Source: Pseudorhodobacter sp.
GTDB taxonomy: Bacteria > Pseudomonadota > Alphaproteobacteria > Rhodobacterales > Rhodobacteraceae
Assembly: GCA_024641255.1 (NCBI GenBank)
Contig: JAHEDL010000168.1
Span: 1 to 10,788 of the forward strand
DNA length: 10,788 nucleotides
Direction: 5' to 3'
Made by a program: the position numbers and the translations under genes. Positions 5,632-10,788 of this stretch are shown here, one piece after another (position 1 is the first letter of the stretch; every line of letters starts with the position of its first letter). The notes under the pieces are model-generated. The model did no database searches and was not told where the DNA came from. It was given only the letters and a program-made list of their open reading frames with translations.

Positions 5632-7793
5632 TCCGCCTTGCCATCGCTCTGCTCGTGCTAATCGCCACGGGCGCGTCAGCGTCACCTATCCTCGTCCGGT
5701 CGGGCGAGCATGACGGATTCACGCGCTTGGTGATGGAGTATGGTGCCGCAATTGACTGGCAGGTTGGGCGCACCGATGATGGCTATGAATTACGCATTGC
5801 CAAGCAAACCCCCGATTATGACTTCACTGAAGCGTTCAAGTTGATTGGCAAAAGCCGGTTGGCTGGAATTTGGATCGACCCGGCGACAAAGGCACTGCGG
5901 TTGGGTGTCGCCTGCGCCTGCCACGCAATTCCGTTCGAATTTCGTCCCGGTATCATCGTGATAGACCTACGCGATGGCCCGCCGCCAAAGGGATCTTCCT
6001 TTGAGCTTCCGATCAGTGGCGAAACCTCATCCAAGCCGTCACCAAGCCCTGCTGCCTCCGGCTATGATTGGACGCAACTTGCTGTTGCGGCAGTGAAATC
6101 TAGCAATCAACCGCAATCATCGTCTGCTGCCACTTTGGCGCCGATGCCAAGCAGCGAACCCGACCTGCAAAATCTGCGACAAACGCTGCTGCAACAGCTA
6201 AGCCGTGGCGCGGCGCAGGGCGTTGTCGACATGGCCGAAATTGCGCCAAAAGGCAAAACAGAGCCAGAGCAGGATCGGGCCGATTTGCCCACAGCCCGTA
6301 TCTCATTAGGAGAGATGCCGGGGTTGGACGTGCGGTCTGAGACGTCGGCATCGCCCCCGTTGGACGACGAGGGCCAAGCCTGCATCCCGGCAGACTCGCT
6401 TGCTTTGGCAACTTGGGGCGATGAAACCCCGGTGTCTGAACAATTGGCGGCTGCCACCGCCGGGCTTATTGGAGAGTTCGACAAACCCGTTCCTGCGGCG
6501 CTAGAACGCGCGATTAAGCTTTACCTTTACATTGGTTTTGGCGCCGAAGCGCGCCAGCTTATGCAAGCATTCCCAACCGCATCGCCCGACAAAGCTATTT
6601 GGGAAAGTCTGGCAAAGTTGGTTGATGGCGAATCCGATCCAAACTCTGCCTTCAACGGGCAGCTCTCATGTGACACTCCTGCGGCGCTGTGGGCGATTTT
6701 GGCTATGTCAAATCTGCCAAAAGGTGATGCTATAAATGGCGACGCCGCCTATTTGGCGTTTTCGGCATTGCCCGTTGCGTTACGGCGGCAAATCGGCCCG
6801 GTTTTGGCTGATAAGTTTTTGGCAATTGATGAAGCCGGGCTTGCGGCCAAGGTGCAAAGTGCGATTCTGCGTGCGCCCGGCGATGCGGGGCCAGACGCGT
6901 CTCTGCTGGCCGCAGAAATTGCGATGTCCGAAGGGCAGCCATCCACCGCTGAAGCACAGCTACAAAATATGGTCGACGACCCAGGGCCTGGCACCCCAGC
7001 AGCCGTTATTGGCATTGTTGAAGCGCGCGCGGCGCAAAACCTTCCGGTCACCCCCGACATGGTGACCGCTCTAGAGGCGATCGTGCAAGAACGCAGCGGC
7101 GGGCAAGATGAGCCTTCGGCGCTTCGCGCCCTTGTATTGGCCAAGGCGGCCGCCTCTGATTTTGGTGGTGCGCTTGCTGATATTCCGAAGGCACCACTGG
7201 TTGAGCCGGATGTGTGGCGAATTTTATCCTTGCTTGGCACCGATGATGCCTTGTTGACCTATGCCGTGACGTTACCCAAGCAGACCAAACCGCAGACAGA
7301 TGCCGCAACAAGATCGCGTCTGGCAAAGCGTTTGCTTGATTTGGGCATGGCAGATAGCGCGCTGATGTGGCTGCCAGACGAAAGTCAGGCCGACCCCAAT
7401 CTTTTGGCCCGCATTCACTTGCAGCGCCATGATGGGCGCAGTGCATTGCGTATCCTGACTGGGTTGAAAACGCCTGATGCTATGGCCTTGCAAGCCTCGG
7501 CAATGCAACAACTTGGCGACGAAGCCGCCGCCGCGCGGGTCTTTGCGACCATGGGCGATTCGGCGTCCGAATTGCGCAGTTTGGGTCATGCAGAGGCATG
7601 GGACGAAATCAGCAAACGCGGTGATGATTCGTGGAAATCGGTGGCGTCAGTCCTTGAAAATACGCCGGAAAATTTGCCAGCCGCTGAAGGCACGCTTGCT
7701 GGTCCTTTGGCAAAAGGCAAGCAATTGGTGGATGACAGCGCCAACACGCGCGCCGCAGTCGCGGCACTTTTGGCGACCGTTGCAGGGCCATGA
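5628..7793 (+). CDS. Large secreted protein with AMIN-like N terminus and helical repeats, coupled to motA
   Basis: I do not recognise a characterised family. The 721-residue product has a clear signal peptide (MIRLAIALLVLIATGASA, then SPILVR). Residues about 20-117 look like a beta-rich AMIN-type domain: VRSGEHDGFTRLVMEY, WQVGRTDDGYELRI, then CACHAIPFEFRPGIIVIDLR. A Pro/Ser/Ala/Gln-rich linker covers about 118-250. From about 251 to the end the sequence is Ala/Leu-rich helix pairs like TPR or SEL1-type solenoids, for example ERAIKLYLYIGFGAEARQLM (293-312), SEGQPSTAEAQLQ (434-446) and LAKRLLDLGMADSALMWLPD. Mature cysteines are C96, C98, C252 and C348. There is no other membrane helix, so it should be periplasmic. 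Its ATG overlaps the motA stop (ATGA), arguing for a motor role. A 98-base gap follows before sltF. By position and MotE linkage it could serve as a MotC-like stator factor; that is inference. Confidence 0.85.
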   Translation: MIRLAIALLVLIATGASASPILVRSGEHDGFTRLVMEYGAAIDWQVGRTDDGYELRIAKQTPDYDFTEAFKLIGKSRLAGIWIDPATKALRLGVACACHAIPFEFRPGIIVIDLRDGPPPKGSSFELPISGETSSKPSPSPAASGYDWTQLAVAAVKSSNQPQSSSAATLAPMPSSEPDLQNLRQTLLQQLSRGAAQGVVDMAEIAPKGKTEPEQDRADLPTARISLGEMPGLDVRSETSASPPLDDEGQACIPADSLALATWGDETPVSEQLAAATAGLIGEFDKPVPAALERAIKLYLYIGFGAEARQLMQAFPTASPDKAIWESLAKLVDGESDPNSAFNGQLSCDTPAALWAILAMSNLPKGDAINGDAAYLAFSALPVALRRQIGPVLADKFLAIDEAGLAAKVQSAILRAPGDAGPDASLLAAEIAMSEGQPSTAEAQLQNMVDDPGPGTPAAVIGIVEARAAQNLPVTPDMVTALEAIVQERSGGQDEPSALRALVLAKAAASDFGGALADIPKAPLVEPDVWRILSLLGTDDALLTYAVTLPKQTKPQTDAATRSRLAKRLLDLGMADSALMWLPDESQADPNLLARIHLQRHDGRSALRILTGLKTPDAMALQASAMQQLGDEAAAARVFATMGDSASELRSLGHAEAWDEISKRGDDSWKSVASVLENTPENLPAAEGTLAGPLAKGKQLVDDSANTRAAVAALLATVAGP

Positions 7794-7806
7794 GCGGCTA
7801 TTTTCG

Positions 7807-7822
7807 AACCATAGTTACGGTT
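7807..7822. repeat. Imperfect 16-base dyad in the gap before sltF
   Basis: AACCATAGTTACGGTT reads as an imperfect palindrome with matching outer arms (AACC/GGTT) and inner TA/TA pairs; 12 of 16 positions agree with its reverse complement. It lies 14 bases after the stop of the secreted-protein gene and about 70 bases before the sltF ATG. It has no T-tract, so it is not a typical intrinsic terminator. It could be an operator or chance. I see no convincing promoter elements elsewhere in the 98-base gap. Confidence 0.3.
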
Positions 7823-7891
7823 TGGAAAGATTAGGCACGTAGTCTGGCAGCAGAAGCAAGCAGAACGCTTGTCCGAATCCTGGTGAAACCT

Positions 7892-8608
7892 ATGCTTTCC
7901 AAGTCTGTGCGCCCTTATCTTCTCATGCTGATTTGTGCAGCCGTTGCAGCTGCCGGGGGGCAGGGCACCGCGCGTGCGGTCGCTTATGGGCAGATCTGCG
8001 ATCAAGCCGCCATCCGCGCTGCGCAAAACAGCGATGTCCCACTTGAAATATTGATGGCAATTTCGCGGGTAGAAACCGGCCGGTCAGAGCTTGGTGTCGT
8101 AACGCCCTGGCCTTGGGCGATAAATCAAGAGGGGCAGGGCAGTTGGTTTGATGATCAGCAACAGGCCATTGATCATGCAAACGACTTGTTGGCGCAGGGT
8201 GTCGAGAATTTTGACGTTGGCTGTTTTCAGATAAACCTGCACTGGCACGGCGAAAATTTCGGCTCGATTGAAGACGCATTCGACCCAGATACCAACGCGG
8301 GCTACGCGGCCCAAATGTTGACAGAACTGCTGCAGTCCGAAGGCAGTTGGGCCAAGGCCGTGGCCGCCTATCATTCGCGCACCCCCGATTTGGCGCAGGC
8401 TTATCTTGTCAAGGTGGACGCGGCCCTTACGGAATTGCGCGCCCAAGGTGGCGCACCGGCTATGCCCGATGCCACCTTTGCGATGGCCGATGTTGCGATG
8501 CCGCGGGAAAACAAGTTTCCGCTGCTGCGGGCCGGGGCGCAGGGCTCTGGCGCCTCGCTGGTGCCAATGACCGATGGCGGCATTCCCCTATTCGCGGCGA
8601 CGCCGTAA
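7892..8608 (+). CDS. sltF: Flagellar lytic transglycosylase, SltF type
   Basis: The SltF family of Rhodobacter cleaves peptidoglycan so the flagellar rod can cross the wall, acting with FlgJ. The 238-residue product has a Sec signal peptide (about residues 1-29, LLMLICAAVAAAGGQGTARA). A goose-lysozyme-like Slt domain follows: the catalytic glutamate is E61 in MAISRVETGR, then VGCFQINLHWHG (109-120, the GxxQIN element) and AVAAYHS with Y160. C36 and C111 may form a disulfide. The last 45 or so residues are Ala/Pro-rich and end PLLRAG...SLVPM...PLFA, matching the extra C-terminal tail expected for the SltF type rather than plain Slt. ATG 7892 is chosen because GGTGA (7882-7886) lies 5 bases upstream. 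The GTG at 7883 lies inside that site. The flhA start lies one base after the stop. Confidence 0.85.
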   Translation: MLSKSVRPYLLMLICAAVAAAGGQGTARAVAYGQICDQAAIRAAQNSDVPLEILMAISRVETGRSELGVVTPWPWAINQEGQGSWFDDQQQAIDHANDLLAQGVENFDVGCFQINLHWHGENFGSIEDAFDPDTNAGYAAQMLTELLQSEGSWAKAVAAYHSRTPDLAQAYLVKVDAALTELRAQGGAPAMPDATFAMADVAMPRENKFPLLRAGAQGSGASLVPMTDGGIPLFAATP

Positions 8609-8609
8609 G

Positions 8610-10682
8610 ATGCCAAAACTTACCCTCGCATCCCTTTACCAACCCACCATCTTGCTTGCGCTGGCCCTGATGGCGGTGATCATGATGATGGTCTTGCCGA
8701 TGCCGGCTTGGGTGCTGGACCTTGGGCTTGCACTTTCGTTCGCCTTGGCGATCTTGATGCTGACCGTTACACTTTTCATCGAACGACCGTTGGATTTTTC
8801 GGCCTTCCCAACGATTCTGTTGGCCTCGCTGATGCTCAGGCTGTCGCTTAACATTTCATCAACCAAGCTGATCATCGGGCAGGGCCACACTGGAACCGCT
8901 GCGGCGGGCCATGTGATCGAAGGCTTTGCCGAATTTATCATGGGCGGCAACCTATTGCTGGGACTGGTTATTTTCACGGTTTTGCTGATCGTGAACTTTG
9001 TTGTAATCACCAAAGGTGCCGGCCGCATGGCCGAAGTTGGCGCCCGCTTTGCCCTTGATGGCATGCCCGGCAAGCAGCTTGCGATTGATGCCGACATGGC
9101 CGCCGGAGCCATCGACCATGCCGAAGCAAAGCGTCGACGCGAGGTAGAACTTGCGGAAACGACGTTCTTTGGGTCGCTGGATGGCGCGTCGAAATTTGTC
9201 AAAGGCGACGCCGTTGCTGGTCTGTTGATCACCGGCCTTAACCTTGTGATGGGTCTTGTGATGGGCACTGTGATGCACGGTATGCCGATCGGCCAGGCAT
9301 TTGAAACCTACTCGATCCTTACAGTGGGCGATGGCTTGGTAAGCCAAATTCCGGCGGTGATCATCTCCGTTGCTGCGGCACTTTTGCTGTCGCGCGGTGG
9401 GGCAAAAGGCGCGGCAGACGTGTCGTTTTTTGCGCAACTCGGCCGCTATCCGGGGGCGCTTGGCACTGTGGCGGTGCTGATGGTACTTTTCGGCCTTGTT
9501 CCCGGCATGCCCTTTATTCCCTTTGTTGCGGGCGGCGGTTTGATGGGCTGGGCGTCATGGTCTGCCTATCGCCAGCAGCATTTGCCACCGGCAGAAGTGC
9601 AGGTCGAGGCAGAGCCCCCAAAGCGCAAGCAGATGGGCGATGTGCTTGATTTTGATGAAATTCATATTGAATTTGCGCCAAATCTTGTGGGCATGGTGCT
9701 TGATCCAGCCACTGGTCTTGATGTGCGCATCACCAATATGCGCAACCATGTCGCATCGGCGTTTGGCCTGATTTTGCCCGAAATGCGTCTGACAGATGAG
9801 GCCGGTCTGCCACCGGGCACCTACCGGATTCGCATGCAAGGCGTCGAACGGGTTCGTGACCGGCTGTTTCCCGACCGTGTTCTGGTGTTGCTGGCCGACG
9901 GAGTCGTGGCGCCAGAGGGACAGGATGTAAAAGAGCCGGTTTATGGTGCCCCGGCGCGCTGGATTCGCCCCGATCTGCAGGAAGATGCCGCTTTGGCGGG
10001 GTTAACCGTGGTGTCGCCCGCAGAGGTGCTTGCCACCCATCTGCTAGAGGTTATTCGCGGCAATCTTGCCCGTCTTTTGTCGTTGCGTGGGTTGCGCAAG
10101 CTGTTGGATGAATTCGTAAATCTGTCCGATGCCGCGCGCGCAGAGTCCAACCGGCGGCTTCTGGACGAACTGGTGCCAGATAAAGTGCCGGTCGATCTGT
10201 TACTGACGGTGCTGCGTCTGCTTTTGGAAGAACGGGTGTCCATTCGCAACCTGCCGATGATCCTTGAAGCCATCGCAGAGGCGCGCAGTTTGGGGTCGCC
10301 AGAAGCGATTTGCGAACATGTTCGGCAACGGCTGGGCTTCCAGCTGGTGGCCGAGTTGAAGCGCGAAGATGGCACCATCCCGCTAATTCAACTGGCCGCC
10401 GATTGGGAAAAGACATTTACCGCCTTTCAGATCGAGGGAGAGCGTGGCCAGCGTGATGTCGCTTTGCCGCCCGACCAATTCAGCCGTCTGGCAAACTCGA
10501 TTGCAGATCGGTTGAACAAAGCCGCTGAAATGGGGGCCTATCCGGCGCTGGTAACATCAACGCTGCGCCGCCGTTTCTTGCGCACGGTTTTGGGCGCCAA
10601 AGGCCTGACCGCCCCGGTGTTGTCCTACGAAGAAATCGGGATGGAGGCGCGGCCAGCCATGGTTGGCGTGGTGCCGCCATGA
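8610..10682 (+). CDS. flhA: FlhA, flagellar export-gate channel and substrate-docking protein
   Basis: FlhA forms the nonameric ring of the type III export gate; it conducts protons and its cytoplasmic domain docks chaperone-substrate complexes. The 690-residue product matches the usual family length of about 690-700. The N-terminal half carries about eight membrane helices and the FHIPEP-family signature region: DFSAFPTILLASLMLRLSLN, GAGRMAEVGARFALDGMPGK, QLAIDADMAAG, and FVKGDAVAGLLIT. D200 there corresponds to Salmonella D208. GDGLVSQIPAVIISVAAALL follows. After a linker (about 310-345) comes the cytoplasmic domain with DFDEIHIEFAPNLV, LPPGTYRIRM and LLEERVSIRNLPMILEAIAE. An in-frame ATG at 8574 would add 12 Arg-rich residues and overlap sltF; ATG 8610 gives the family N terminus and sits one base after the sltF stop, so coupling is likely. 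No strong ribosome site is visible. The stop overlaps fliR (ATGA). Confidence 0.97.
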   Translation: MPKLTLASLYQPTILLALALMAVIMMMVLPMPAWVLDLGLALSFALAILMLTVTLFIERPLDFSAFPTILLASLMLRLSLNISSTKLIIGQGHTGTAAAGHVIEGFAEFIMGGNLLLGLVIFTVLLIVNFVVITKGAGRMAEVGARFALDGMPGKQLAIDADMAAGAIDHAEAKRRREVELAETTFFGSLDGASKFVKGDAVAGLLITGLNLVMGLVMGTVMHGMPIGQAFETYSILTVGDGLVSQIPAVIISVAAALLLSRGGAKGAADVSFFAQLGRYPGALGTVAVLMVLFGLVPGMPFIPFVAGGGLMGWASWSAYRQQHLPPAEVQVEAEPPKRKQMGDVLDFDEIHIEFAPNLVGMVLDPATGLDVRITNMRNHVASAFGLILPEMRLTDEAGLPPGTYRIRMQGVERVRDRLFPDRVLVLLADGVVAPEGQDVKEPVYGAPARWIRPDLQEDAALAGLTVVSPAEVLATHLLEVIRGNLARLLSLRGLRKLLDEFVNLSDAARAESNRRLLDELVPDKVPVDLLLTVLRLLLEERVSIRNLPMILEAIAEARSLGSPEAICEHVRQRLGFQLVAELKREDGTIPLIQLAADWEKTFTAFQIEGERGQRDVALPPDQFSRLANSIADRLNKAAEMGAYPALVTSTLRRRFLRTVLGAKGLTAPVLSYEEIGMEARPAMVGVVPP

Positions 10683-10788
10683 ATGATCTGATCAGCCAAC
10701 TCACCGCCCTTAGCGGTGTCGGCCAAGACATGCTGTGGCAGGGGCTGATGGTTTTCATGCGGGTAGGCGCGGTGATGTCGCTGCTGCC
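10679..10788 (+). CDS. fliR: FliR, export-gate membrane protein (N-terminal fragment, continues past window)
   Basis: FliR completes the FliP-FliQ-FliR export-gate core, and FliR following FlhA is a standard gene order. Only 36 full codons plus two bases are in the window. They read MNDLISQLTALSGVGQDMLW, then a hydrophobic segment GLMVFMRVGAVMSLL that fits the first FliR membrane helix; FliR proteins typically carry ...FLRVGAL...LLPAFG here. The ATG overlaps the flhA stop (ATGA). The call depends on this short stretch plus gene order, so it is good but not certain. Confidence 0.8.
   Translation, partial: MNDLISQLTALSGVGQDMLWQGLMVFMRVGAVMSLL

Noticed and set aside
7790..7834. A 14-codon frame (MSGYFRTIVTVWKD) with an ATGA overlap on the end of the large secreted-protein gene.
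   Set aside because: It is very short, has only a weak upstream GCAGGG, and runs through the palindrome in the intergenic gap; nothing distinguishes it from chance.
7892..7978. Possible lipoprotein signal in the transglycosylase, with a cysteine at residue 15.
   Set aside because: The residue before the cysteine is isoleucine rather than Gly, Ala or Ser, and the hydrophobic stretch continues past it to an ARA-type cleavage site.
8574..8609. Longer flhA start at ATG 8574, overlapping sltF.
   Set aside because: The extra residues are Arg-rich and unlike FlhA N termini; ATG 8610 matches the family and sits one base after the sltF stop.
8636..9437. Long open frames on the minus strand opposite flhA, and similar long antisense frames opposite fliF, motA and the secreted-protein gene.
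   Set aside because: They are by-products of codon bias in GC-rich genes; their translations are low-complexity and resemble no protein family, while the opposite strand encodes well-recognised proteins.
1..10788. CRISPR arrays, tRNA or rRNA genes, insertion sequences, or phage-defence genes.
   Set aside because: No regularly spaced repeats, structured RNA signatures, transposase-like frames or terminal inverted repeats were seen; the window is continuous flagellar coding sequence.

Overview
The window is a chromosomal flagellar gene block from an alphaproteobacterium, most likely a member of the Rhodobacterales (Roseobacter/Rhodobacter type). The evidence is the gene content and order, the fairly GC-rich coding style, a flagellar lytic transglycosylase of the SltF type inside an export-gene operon, a MotE-like gene, and a CtrA-type TTAA-N7-TTAG site between the two operons. 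It is almost completely coding, and no stretch longer than about 120 bases lacks a gene.

Layout: two divergent operons start near position 3190. The leftward (minus) operon is fliF, fliH, fliN, fliP (fliP runs off the left edge). These encode the MS-ring, the ATPase regulator/cargo protein, a minimal C-ring SpoA protein and an export-gate protein. Every junction overlaps (TGATG, an 8-base overlap, TTGA), so the genes are probably translationally coupled. The rightward (plus) operon is fliL, a 130-aa membrane-anchored coiled-coil protein, a motE-like gene, motA, a 721-aa secreted protein, an sltF-like lytic transglycosylase, flhA, and the first 36 codons of fliR. Junctions are tight (ATGA overlaps, or gaps of 1 to 11 bases) except for gaps of 63 bases before motA and 98 bases before sltF. 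Either gap could hold an internal promoter.

How they work together: FliF, FliH and FliN build the basal body and C-ring side. FliP, FlhA and FliR form the export gate. The SltF-like enzyme would open peptidoglycan for the rod. FliL and MotA belong to the stator system. The 130-aa protein, the MotE-like protein and the 721-aa secreted protein lie between fliL and sltF, around motA, and are the least described part of the window.

The most interesting candidate is the motA-linked secreted protein (5628-7793), read together with the MotE-like protein (4135-4698). In Sinorhizobium, MotE is a periplasmic chaperone for the motor protein MotC. This pair may be an equivalent periplasmic stator-assembly module in this lineage, with an AMIN-like N-terminal domain and a long helical-repeat body. 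That is inference from gene order and sequence features, not homology proven here. fliG, fliM, fliI and motB are absent from the window and must be encoded elsewhere.
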